NCBI GenBank assembly: GCA_030737835.1
Contig: CM060848.1
Coordinates: 13,834,416 to 13,898,415, forward strand
Direction: 5' to 3'
Length of the DNA: 64,000 bases
Source of the DNA: Acorus gramineus
Taxonomy: Eukaryota > Streptophyta > Magnoliopsida > Acorales > Acoraceae
The notes beneath the pieces were generated by a model. That model did not search any database. It had not been told where the DNA came from and worked only from the letters and a program-made list of their open reading frames with translations. The number at the start of each line of letters is the position of its first letter. Within the stretch, counting starts at the first letter, position 1. Shown here piece by piece: positions 49,631 to 60,630 of the stretch. Position numbers and translations under genes: made by a program.

Positions 49631-50076
49631 AATTAGATATATACCCACGTTTCAAGTAATTATGTTAATCCTTCTAAGTTGTGTCTAATGCTAACCAAGA
49701 GATAGGGATTAATAAACTAGACAGGGATTAAGTGATCTCTTTTTAATAATAAAAATAATATAAGATAGTATATACATTAATTTACATTAATCCGCTATTC
49801 TACTTTTAATCCCAGGATTGGTTAATTAGATTGGTCATCATTCAGTCCCACTTTTTAGATCATATGGATGTTTATAGGGGTTTAATTAATATAAATATAA
49901 CCTACAATCAAATATGTGGGCTTGGTGGAGATTGGAGAAACAAATACATACACAAAGGTATTCCTCTTTATAACACATCAACAAACTTAATGAAGTCTCA
50001 ATACACTCTTTTATGTTTCATTTTGTATATACACACAACATTTCCATCACTTCTTGTAGAGGGAGAGGAAGTTTAA

Positions 50077-50868
50077 CTAGCTAGTCACTTCCTCCAGGAG
50101 CTTATACCTCCTAATCTTTACTCGAAAAGCCGGCTTCGGCCTCGGCCGCAGCCCAGCCACATTGAAAACCTCATCCGATCTCGTCCGTTGGATCGACGAT
50201 TCAACGCAACCCTTCACGACGATCTTCTTATGCGCCGGCGGTTTGTCGAGGGACTTTTGTTTCTTGATGGGTTTGTTTATGAGGCTTAGTGGGATTGAGC
50301 CTCGCTGTTGAAACTTTGGACTGGTGGTTTCATTATTGATGCTATTGCTGTTTGGAGTCTTTGGACTGGTGGGTGAGGTAGATTGAGAGCCTTCTTTTGA
50401 TAGTGATCCCTTTGTTGTTGTTGTTGTTACAGCCTTCTTCCCACCATCATCTCTCAAGCACCAGTTGCAGACTTTATAAGAATCGGCTTTCGGATAGCGA
50501 TTACTGCAATATCTGATTGACCCACACAAGAAGAGCACAATTTGATTATAAATATCAATGGTACCCAATTAAGGATTGGTGGTTCTTCTTAATGTATTGT
50601 GAGAAGAAGGAAACGAGAAGATTATTGAAAACCCAATTAATGAAGGATTACTGCAATACCTGATTAACCCACATAACAAGAACACAAATACCTGAAGAAG
50701 GAATCCATTGATGATGAGGAGATGCAGATACCTGTGTTGAGATCTGAAGAGACAGATGTTGCAACGGAATAGCTGATGAGAAAGGCCATGATCACCGCAC
50801 ATGCAACACTCTTTGTTTTCTGATATCGGCTTTCGTGGTGCCGTATCTCTTCCCCCTTTGGCCCCCAT
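50077..50868 (-). CDS. Small C4HC3 (PHD-like) zinc-finger protein, copy B
   Basis: Inverted paralogue of 37619-38431. Exons 50868-50732 and 50512-50077 give 190 residues with the same start, the same 137-nt first exon and the same intron position inside the finger (C21/C24, C36/C39, H45/C48, C61/C64). Differences: a longer Ser/Thr-rich linker (TTTTTKGSLSKEGS) and an extra segment SDEVFNVAGLRPRPK before the tail RRYKLLEEVTS. Both copies have intact frames and borders, so both can be functional. The intron holds an extra partial copy of its own acceptor region (about 50641-50677). The two genes point towards each other across 11.6 kb of transposons. Confidence 0.9.
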
Positions 50869-51165
50869 TAATGGATTCTCAACACATAAATATGTAAGAG
50901 AGAGAGTTTTGAAGAAGGGATGCAATTCCCACCCTGACTTGTTATTTTGTGTGTGTGTGTGTGTGGTGTGTATATATTTATATGACTGTTTTCAATGCGA
51001 GAAGAATGTCATTATCAGTGGCCCGCATGTGGAGAAATCTCTACTTAATTGCGTAATTTTATGGATGAGTGATTATGTAAAGAAAGAGACTTTTAATCAA
51101 TTATTTAAATCAAAGAATTATGGGCTTCTTGTTGTCAGCTCCCTCAAATCTTTCCAATTATCCTA
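50869..51165 (-). promoter_or_regulatory. Promoter/5' UTR of zinc-finger gene B, conserved with gene A
   Basis: Reverse complement homologous to 37330-37618. It contains the same CCACATGCGGGCCACTGATA block and a TATA-type TAAATATATA at about 50971-50980, plus a (GT)n expansion at 50949-50966 that the other copy lacks. Confidence 0.6.
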
Positions 51166-54012
51166 CAAATCCATTTTTTTTCAAATTCAATTTAAGAAAG
51201 AAAACAAATTACTTGCAACCATGATTTTTATGAAAAATTTTCATATCAGTACGTATTGATGAGATTCAGTATATGTCTGGATGAACGACATATGTCCATC
51301 AAAATGTATTAATAGAATTTCTATCAATGAGTTTTTAATTAATGAAAGATTTTTTTACTTTTTAATTGACGCATGTCATTCATCCAGACACATTCTAATG
51401 AAAACCCCATTAATATGTACTGATATGAATATTTTTCTATTTCATGGAAAGTTTTGTTGTTGACTTCTAACAAATAATAGGCAAAATTCAGAACAAGAAT
51501 TTTTTTTCTTTTTTTCTTTTTTTTGAAGAAACAGTAGACAATCGTTACACTGAGAATATATTCATCGAACTAGCAATAGTCCAAGATTACATCTTCAATA
51601 AAGAAATATTGGAGCAAGAGCAAAGAAAACATAAGAAAGCACAAGGGATTTAAAACACCTTAAGGAGAGGAGAACTCTACTTCAAAATGTTCAATCCAAC
51701 AAAAACCACCAAGCAGATTACCCCGTCATTCAATCCAGCAAAAATGTTCTAACTTCTTGTTCAATTCAAAACAAGAAGTTGAAAGTCAAAAACATTCATT
51801 TTGAAATTTGAACCATCGACTTCAGAGTGTGCATCACAAATGGAGCATAAAGAAATTTTTGTTGTGACGATTGAACTGTATCGGTCAAAATTTTAGGTGG
51901 GTGAAAGTGAAACATGTCCTTAACATTTTCTGATATCAAGCAAGTGTAATTAATTGCTTTGAAATCATGTAGAATTTAGAGTTGAAGCTTAAGAAATGAC
52001 TTGTGCACTAGCCCACGCGACACGGACTGAACATTGTATTTCCATATTAATCGAATGGAGAATTCATCAAGTGTTGGCCCCGCATGTGAATCAGTTAGTA
52101 TTATTTTATAATATACATGGTTTATTTAAACATCTGTCCTTGATTTTGACTAAGAGCCTTCTTAATTAATGGGAAAAAACAAACAAACATGGACATGTTA
52201 GTGGGGTGGGAGAGGTACTTCTTAGCATTGAACAATTGAAGGATCCAAAACTATGAAACCCTTTTTTAAAATGGAAAATCTTAGTGACGTTCACTTTCAT
52301 AGTGTTTTAAATTTTTTAAATAGTTATATACTTAAAAAAAAAATAATATATAATCAAATGAATTGAATGCATATTTTTTACATGTGAGGGTATTTTTTAT
52401 TAAGTGCATTAAGTTATTACACACAGTCTCATTTAATGTCCATTTAATGAGAAAAATATCTCATTATATGTGGTATATACCTTGTTATAAATACTTGTAC
52501 ATTTTCTATAAATTAATCAATATAGTTTAATGAAGTACATACTTATTTCTTTGTATAAAAATATATATCTAATTAAATAACGTATATTAGATTTATAAAA
52601 ATCTAACATATGTAAATTGGGAATGTAACGGAAATGGTCCATTTGGGAATGTAACGGAAATGCCCACGTTCCGATGAGGCAAGGTTAAAACCATGTTTTT
52701 GAGAAACATTGTTTTTAGAAGCTTTGTACATAAAGCACGTTTTCAATACCTACTGTCAGTGGATTGTGTTTGGATGAGTGATGGAGTTTGAGTAGATTGT
52801 CTCGTGCAGAATCTACTCTATCACGGGTCTAAACGGGGACTAACTACGCGCTTTAAAGACTTCTGTATGCTTGCATGGAAACAATGGGGCTGATATATTC
52901 ACACCCCATTTGTATTGTTTATGGACATGTCTCCACACCTTCTAACGTGAAGCTTTGACTGACCAGGGATGGTGAACGGTCAATGCATAGATGGTGAGGG
53001 TGCGGTGTCTTCAGACTTTTTTTTGTTTTTTGTGGTCTGTCCGGTTTTTGAAGGTGAGAATAATTGCAATTAAAAATAACTAAATAAACATACGACTTTC
53101 ATAATTCAATTAGTTTAGGTTTAAAGTGTTATTTAGTAGTCCACGAAATGTTAAACAGATCCTGACAGGTTACAAAATTTTCCGCCATTTATGACTCTCA
53201 AGTTTGGTCAAATATGAACATTTGAATGAATGAAAATACGAGTGGTATTTGTATACATGAATTATAATCGATCAATGTTAAAACAACGTTATTATATGCT
53301 GTTTTAATCAACTTCACTAAAAGCAGGATGGGCATTTAAATAGTTCTAACTCTAAATCTGTCACAACAAAAGATGTCTCTAAAAATAATTTACTGATCAT
53401 TTGTTTAACATATTTATCATAACAGATTGATATATATTTCTTAATTTGCGCATTGTTACATGCAATTAGTCAGACTTAAGGGAGGCGGGCTAGGACACGG
53501 ATCTCCCAAGTCATGCATTATCACAATGTACGAGACTGCATTTTAGACTGTAAAATTGATTAAATGTATAACGGTCTTATTTTTATGAGGTTGAATTTAT
53601 ATGTTTTTTTTTAAAAAAAATACATATTATTTATTTTTTTAATAAAAGTACATGCATGTTTAAAACCTGCCTATCCTTGGATAATGTTATCTTCGGCCAG
53701 GATAATCTTATCCGATACACCGCACAAAAGAGGGTCGTTCATTGAAGGTCAACACATAATCCCCACAATTCTACCCTATAAAGCAAGTTGGCTCTTCGCA
53801 CCACTTAGGTTGTCACACGCATATATATGCAGGACCACATTATGCATGACATTTATTGTTGGTGCACCAAGATGTAAAATGTCCCTTTGTGTTGCAATTG
53901 CCCATGCATTAATTTTTGTGATCTTCGTATTTCTCTCCCATGATTATATTAGTGGACCATTTCTCACCGTCCTATTCAATGTATCTAATTAGATGGCATG
54001 TTAGGAGGGGTT
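51166..54012. other. Intergenic DNA without gene
   Basis: AT-rich with homopolymers. A small direct duplication GGGAATGTAACGGAAATG occurs twice at 52617-52665. The frame at 53684-53992 (+) is not recognisable as a family. Confidence 0.35.
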
Positions 54013-54021
54013 ATGGTGTCC

Positions 54022-55555
54022 GGGGGTTTATTTCTCCACCCCTTCAGTTTCTCAACCCACCTCTTAAAAATATTAAAATTTTCATTTTTTTTTAATAGAG
54101 AGGAACCCACCCTAGTTAGGCATGTTAATGGGTCGGCTCCAGACCTAGACCTAATCCGATCTGAACCTGATTACACGTGTAATATACCCGATTCGATTTG
54201 GACCCGACCTGGTGGACCCGAACATACAAATGGATCTGGTCTGGGCCCACCCCGACTGCTCCTACGGACCCGAGACCCGAGTGTTTTATATATAATCCCA
54301 TATGTTATTAGACTATTAATATTAGTTGATCCATAATTTTATTTTTTATTTATCAAGTTCTAACTCTTTATTTTTGTATCCATAACATTTTGGCCCATAG
54401 TCTTAAATATTAACCTTTTATTTTTGTATCCATTAAGTCCATAACTAAGTCAATTTATCAAGAATGAGTGAATGACCTAATTTTTTATTTACTCTCAGTC
54501 TGAGAAACTTATTAGATAGAATGAATGAATATGTTAGTGTTTATTGTTTTGAATGTTATATATTTACTGTTAATGTTCATTGTTTTCGAATGTTTATTTT
54601 TTTCTTCCATGAGATATGTTTACTATTGGGGTTATGAGTGTAATATGTTTTGAAAGTTATGTTAAATTTTTTATTTTATTAACTAGTCTCATGTCAGATC
54701 CGATGGGTCCACATTTCCAAGGGCCAGCCGGATCCTGGATTGGACCCGATTCTGTCAGATTCTGCCACGGGTCGGGTCCTGGTCCACTTTGACCCGGCTT
54801 AGACCCGACCTGTTGACAGGCGTAGCCCCAGCCCTTTCTCCCCCAAATCAACCCTTTCTCCTCCAAATCAACAAAACTCATTCGCAACATCCGGCCAGTC
54901 TTCCATAGGAAGTTCCTCGATGCGGTGAGTTGGACGCCTCCTGTCGGTGGAGGGATGAGATCCCGGAGGAGAAGTCACCACCATCGCCGGGACTTGGTGG
55001 TTGTCGATGCTTCAACATTAGCATCAACCTACGTACACCAACCCAAATCCACTCTTCCTCCGCCGTCGCAAGCAACCCCACCACCACCACCCACCACTCC
55101 CACCCCATCATATCCACTCCTACCTCTTGGCCTTCATCTCCAACGCCCCTTCCCTCGTCGGCACGAATGTGCGCGCCTTCTTCATCCCCACCTCCTCCGT
55201 CTCTGGCCTCCCTTTAACGTGCCCTCACCGCCTCCCCCAACCCCAACCATCCCCTTTGCCTCACCTCCTCCTCCAACAATGGTGCCTTCCATGCCACCCT
55301 CCACCGCATTGACGTCGGTGTCCTCCTCGACCTCCATGTCATCGTTGCACACAGCGGCAGCAAACTATAGGATCATGCATCGGTGATGAAGCCGCCTCCA
55401 CCACTTCTTCAAGAGCTTTCGGCAGAAGATCCACTCGCGAGTAAGACTCGTGGAGAAGAAGGGCTCGGGGTGGGTTCCTCTTATCAAAGAAAATGATTTT
55501 TTTTATTTTTTAGAGGTGGGTTGAGTTATGTAGGGGTGGAAATAAAGGCCCCCCC
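54022..55555 (+). mobile_element. Mutator-like non-autonomous element with captured fragment (copy 2)
   Basis: Flanked by identical 9-bp duplications ATGGTGTCC at 54013-54021 and 55556-55564, the Mutator target size. Inverted ends GGGGGTTTATTTCTCCACCC and, reverse-complemented, GGGGCCTTTATTTCCACCCC, then CAACCCACCTCT on both sides. The cargo (54900-55490) is GC-rich and reads SSNNGAFHATLHRIDVGVLL then DLHVIVAHSG, a stop, and HASVMKPPP on the plus strand, homologous to the fragment in 45465-46056. Its long Pro-rich frames in other phases are shadows. No transposase. A hAT-like MITE is nested in its left arm. Confidence 0.88.
54117..54827 (+). mobile_element. hAT-like MITE nested in the Mutator-like element
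   Basis: Ends TAGGCATGTTAATGGGTCGG and, reverse-complemented, TACGCCTGTCAACAGGTCGG are inverted. Both ends carry GACCCG-type repeats. Flanks ACCCTAGT and GCCCCAGC differ only by transitions at three of eight positions, consistent with an aged 8-bp hAT duplication. A second, reversed copy lies at 2871-3060. Confidence 0.72.
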
Positions 55556-55564
55556 ATGGTGTCC

Positions 55565-58018
55565 ACACCACATCACCCTTGTATAAGTAGCTATATTTTT
55601 TTAAATTTCATCCATAACAATCACTAAATAGTCAATCAATTTAATTATACGATCAATAAATAGAGGGTATCTGGTGAAATATGTGTAGATAACTAGGTAA
55701 ATCACACTCTTGGGACATTTTGGACTCAAAATAGATAGCAAATTTATTTGGTGTTCATACAATTAAATTTAGGGATTATGGAAGTTAGTGATACTTGTGG
55801 ATGATATTTGATATATATAATCACCTTACCTAGTACAAGCAACTCATGGGATACGTTTAAGTAGACAGCGACAGTGTGTTAAGGCCGCCGTGATATTAGG
55901 GCACAAGCCTGACACTTCAGTCCCAATCCCATGGGCATCTTTGGCCAATGGGTGCAGGACACCGACTCAAACAAAAAATCCAAGTCAAAGCTCTACTTGC
56001 GGGCCCAGGCCTAAACAGATTTGTTGGGCCAGGCTCGAGATTCGGGCCGCCGGAGGTCCCATTTTACAAAAAAATACTGGAGGGAGGGGCCTCCCTCTCC
56101 GGTCCACGTGACACCCCCCCCCCCCCCCCCCTTTTACATGGGGGACTGGTGTCCCCTCTACACCCAGGCTCCATGGACTTACCTACACCCATGCTCCATA
56201 GACTTATAGGCCAGACCAACTTGAATGGGGCCAGAATTGGCTGGCTCATTGGTCGAGTCTAGGTCGGGTTTTAGCCTCACATGTCCTAATCGGATGGATC
56301 TGAGTTTGCGGCATCAAGTTAAATGTTGATGCTTATTTATGTAATCAATCAACAGCTAATACCTAATTCACTTAAATAAACATGAGTATCTCGTGAAGTA
56401 ATCTGATTTAAAATCCAATCCATGTGGGATATTGCAATCAAACAAAGAACAATTTTTTTGGTTATATGTAATTAAATTGAGGGATTTTTACTCAAGTTCA
56501 TATTGCTTGTAGAGAACTTGTATACATTTAGTTCATCAGATTGGAGTATGAAAATGATCAACTACGTCTAATGTTTAGTGTTGAAGAGGTGGGGACTGGA
56601 CAGTGGAGAGTGATAAGGGATGTGGAATCCTCTAGTGGCATTACATGTATACACACAGTGCATATACAAATGTATTATATATACTTGACATATACACATA
56701 CAATAAAACAATACACTTAATCAATATATTATATCTCGTGTATACTGTAAATTATCGTGGCTTGCCTATCACTTTTGGATCATTAACAAGTCGTGTTAGA
56801 ACGGATAGGTTGGTCCAACACTGTTTACTTCATTTTAACATGTCGTGTCAATAACGTGTCATCATGTCAATTTTTTAACATGCCGTGCCTTGTGCTGCAT
56901 TGTGCCAGTGTTGACCTTTTACACCTCTACCCATGATAATCATCCTAGACGACTATATAGAACAAAATTTCTCTAATTGTTGATAGCTGGATTCGCATTA
57001 GTGGCCTTAGAGATTTCTAGACAAAATTTTAGTTGTGAATGAAGAAGTCTACATCAGATTTCTTTTTCCCCTCGGTCAACACGAGAATATTTTGTTTGAG
57101 TGAAAACATTACCCAAAGATATGGAATTTTGCCATCATATAGAGCCACTGCCCACTAAAGTCTTTTTCTTCATTGCCCCCCGTTGAAAGGTGATCCGAGA
57201 ATGTACAAAGTTTGTTTATTTATAGCCGTTTTATTTATACGCAATATTAAGTAGAATCTCAGGTGGATTTCTGTTTTGTGTAACAAGGTACATCGTTCGT
57301 GATATTTTAATTTAAGGTTGCTGAGTTTGGAAACATGTATTAAAAAGTAACGTTGGCTTTCTAACATGTATTTTGATGATGTAATCATTTAGACTATTTT
57401 TTATTTAATGAATGAATCACGTTTGTTGTTGATAACGAAAATTGTTTTTGTTGAATAAAAAACAGTTTTTGAGACACCTTTTTTTTGTTGGAATCCATAT
57501 GCAGCTTTTCAATTAAACAGACATGTTTAATAGAAGCTAAAAACAACTCAAAATGGATTGTCAAAAAGGGCCTAAGATGAATATTTCATTTACATGAAAC
57601 ACATATACGTGAGAAATCTGAAAATGAATATATAACAAAGTGTGCATAATATTATGTTCTATATATTTATTTTTAGTTATGATATCTAATATAGTGTTTA
57701 GAGATACCTGCCCTCTTTCTTGAAGGCATGTCCTCTACTACGCTGATCGGAGCCTTCATCATTTTTAGAACAATTCTTCACGTGGAAAAAAAAAATCCAA
57801 CTTCTAATGCATACTACGTTAAGAGAAGATGAGGCAACATAAATGACTGAGTGCATAACACTCCATTTTTAGAACAATTAATTCTTCACATGGACCGGAG
57901 AAACAAAAAAAAATTCAACTTCCAATATATACTATGTTAAGGGTAGATGATGCGACATAAATGACTTTTGATGTAAATGATAACCTTGGGGGGTTATGGG
58001 AGGCTGGGAAGAGTTTGC
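55565..58018. other. Intergenic DNA with repeat remnants
   Basis: 55880-56290 is GC-richer and carries a C-run (56113-56131) and GGGCC-rich motifs at both sides (GTTGGGCCAGGCTCG, GGCCAGACCAACTTG), perhaps an old TIR element. 56760-56930 has several GTCGTGT/AACGTGTC motifs of a hAT-like type. No gene recognised. Confidence 0.35.
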
Positions 58019-58026
58019 GGAGCACG

Positions 58027-58514
58027 TAGGGCTGGTAAACGAGTCGAGCAGCTCAGGCTTGGCTCGGACTCGGCTCGGTTAAAACTCGCTCAGGCTCGTT
58101 TGATTAGACAAACGAGTCGAGCTTGAATAATTTTTAAAGCTCGGTTTATAAACGAGCCGAGCCGAGCTCGAGCCTAGACGAGCTCGTTTACTTAACAGAA
58201 AAAAGGTAAACGAGCCGTGCTAGAGCCGAGCCCGAGCCCGAGCTTATGTTACTTTCACATGCATAAGATATTGTGATTTATGAAATGTGATTTCTCAAAT
58301 GCTAAACAAGGTTTTTTTTAGCTAAACGAGCTCGAGCTGAGCCTTGATTCGAGCTTCAGCTTGGCTTGTTTAACAAACGAGCCGAGCCGAGTTTTAACCG
58401 AGCTTTTCACGAGCCCAACGAGCCGAGCTTGAACACAAAATAAAGCTCGTTCCCGAGTCGAGCTGAGCCTGAGCAGGTCAAAGCTCGACTCGTTCGACTC
58501 GTTTACCACCCCTA
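58027..58514. mobile_element. hAT-family MITE with perfect 8-bp target duplication
   Basis: 488 bp bounded by identical GGAGCACG at 58019-58026 and 58515-58522. TIRs TAGGGCTGGTAAACGAGTCG and, reverse-complemented, TAGGGGTGGTAAACGAGTCG. The interior is dense in CGAGC/GCTCG motifs in both orientations, as in hAT subterminal regions. No coding capacity; the frame at 58318-58539 is a shadow of these repeats. Confidence 0.93.
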
Positions 58515-58848
58515 GGAGCACGAGAAACTCCAAGCTCACTAATCAGATCGTCCTTCAATCGATGGATGTCCTTGTGATGACGTGATCGATTTGACAGACT
58601 CAGAACAACATGATATTCAGGAACTCTTGCGTGCATGTGGAGACGATTGTGGTGTGTGCCCTCCCTCTTTATGCCTTTTGTTTTGCTGTATTTTTTTTTT
58701 TTTTTTTGTCTCTTCTCCTCACTCCATGCGAACTTGCAAACCTCATTTTAAAAAATAAGTGAGGGTAACAAGATTTATGTTTTTTCAAAAAAAATAATAG
58801 TTTTGCTATGCTGACACTCTAAACATCAGATTTATCAAGCCAATGTAT

Positions 58849-58850
<2 letters not shown>

Positions 58851-58907
<57 letters not shown>
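58851..58907. repeat. (AT)n microsatellite, about 28 units
   Basis: Uninterrupted AT dinucleotide repeat. Confidence 0.95.
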
Positions 58908-58910
<3 letters not shown>

Positions 58911-59479
58911 CAGAGGCAAATATGAAAGCAGTTGGAAAGATTTTACATTATAATTGATCTGTACATAGAAGTTTCCACGGGTCATTTACGAGCGTTGTTA
59001 CACACAGTCTAGTGTACAATCTATATGTAGTTTCATACAACTCGATCATTGTCAATTAGGTATATATTTATATATCATTGGACAAAGTATTTTTCGTTAT
59101 TTTATAAATGAGTCCAAGCAATTTATTATAAAATGTAATTTTTTTTTTAGAAATACATATATCTTGTTAAACAACATATATATATAAATGTAATTTTTGT
59201 AAATGATATTGTCTAACATTTTTTTTTATTTTGACCCCTTTTCAATATAGGGCCCCTCCTTTTTTTTTTTTTTTTTTTCATTTTGGGTAAACTGCCCATT
59301 GGGGCCTATAGGGCCCCTCCATTTTAAACCGTTCTTTATTTTTGTTTGTTCTGGTTGTAATCCAATTTCATGAGTTTCCAACCGTGAATGAATGACATGG
59401 TGAATTTATTATCTAGATTCTTGCATGAAAGGCTTTCCAACTTGAGAGAATTAATTCTCAAACAAAGAATTCAAGATTC

Positions 59480-60006
59480 ACATCTTATTGATGACCCGTG
59501 ATTAATGAACAACCCTAATGTTATACCAAAAGTAGTGAGGTTCTAGAAACTTTGGTGTGAGTTTTCTTTTTTAAATGTAGATATATACTATCCGAGTTTA
59601 TTTCTGAATGTCGCATTATAAACTCTTAAAGGGTGTTTATTTTTTTGGAAGACAGGGGGGTTGGTAAATAGAATAGAAAACATAGAACAAACTTGACCTC
59701 CGTCATATGGGTTAGAAGAGGCATCTAAACCCAGGTGCCCAAGCCCCCCTAAGTATTACATCATGCCATTTGCTCGTCGGATCGAAATAAAAACCTATTA
59801 ATCTTTATTCCATGAATTATCAATTTTAAGTGTTATCCGTTTTCATGCTTCCAAATAAAAATAACTTTTTGATCCAACAAAAAAAAGAAAAATTAATTTG
59901 ATGACCCAAAACATTCTAGGTTCACATCTTATTGATGACCCGTGATTAATGAACAGCCTATTGTTATACCAAAGTAGTGAGGTTCTAGAAACTTTTGTGT
60001 GAGTTG
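59480..60006 (+). repeat. Direct repeat of about 90 bp flanking a 350-bp spacer
   Basis: 59482-59570 and 59919-60006 share TTCACATCTTATTGATGACC, CGTGATTAATGAACA and GTGAGGTTCTAGAAACTTT in the same order, with few differences. The spacer (59571-59918) is AT-rich and noncoding. Confidence 0.8.
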
Positions 60007-60135
60007 AAAACATCTTAATAATTATCAAACTTACTGAAATATTTTAATAAAATTACTTCTTGATCTATGTAGTTAACAATTACTGAAATTAATATTTACA
60101 TAACAACTACAACAAAAACTTCCAATGTGATGCCC

Positions 60136-60396
60136 AATGACATAATCTACTATTTACATAATAAAAATGTAATATTTTCTATTATTTTTATAACAATTAC
60201 AACAGAAATTACAAAAACTATAATTTACACAACAAATATGTAATATCATACATCGAACTAAACTAAATGACATAATCTATTATTTACATAATAAAAATGT
60301 AATATTTTCTATTATTTTTATAACAATTACAACAGAAATTACAAAAACTATAATTTACACAACAAATATGTAATATCATACATCGAACTAAACTAA
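60136..60396 (+). repeat. 130-bp tandem duplication (2 copies)
   Basis: Copies begin at 60136 and 60266 with AATGACATAATCTAxTATTT and are almost identical, so the duplication is recent. Confidence 0.92.
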
Positions 60397-60630
60397 GGAC
60401 ATGTAAATAACAGAAATGTAATAACTGATTACATAAATTTAACGATAAATTACAGAAATGTAATACTAAGTTACAGGTAGGGGTGGTTTAGGTATAAAAA
60501 ATGAGGTGGCACAGATTGAGGGGCAAAAAAAAAAAGACCAGATTTCAAGGGTAAATAAAAAATAAAAAATAAAAAAAAGTCCGGGGGTAGAAAAAAAATT
60601 AGACCCTTAGTCAAGGGGTATTTGAACAAT

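Noticed and set aside
50569..50925. 118-codon minus-strand frame and a 163-codon frame at 50077-50568
   Set aside because: These are exon 1 and exon 2 of zinc-finger gene B read through into the intron; replaced by the spliced model that matches its paralogue.
54925..55386. 153-codon Pro/Ser-rich plus-strand frame
   Set aside because: Shadow frame of the captured fragment in the Mutator-like element; the homologous frame shared with the other element is a different phase.
56064..56262. Frames around the C-run at 56113
   Set aside because: Generated by homopolymer and repeat sequence; both strands open and no motif.
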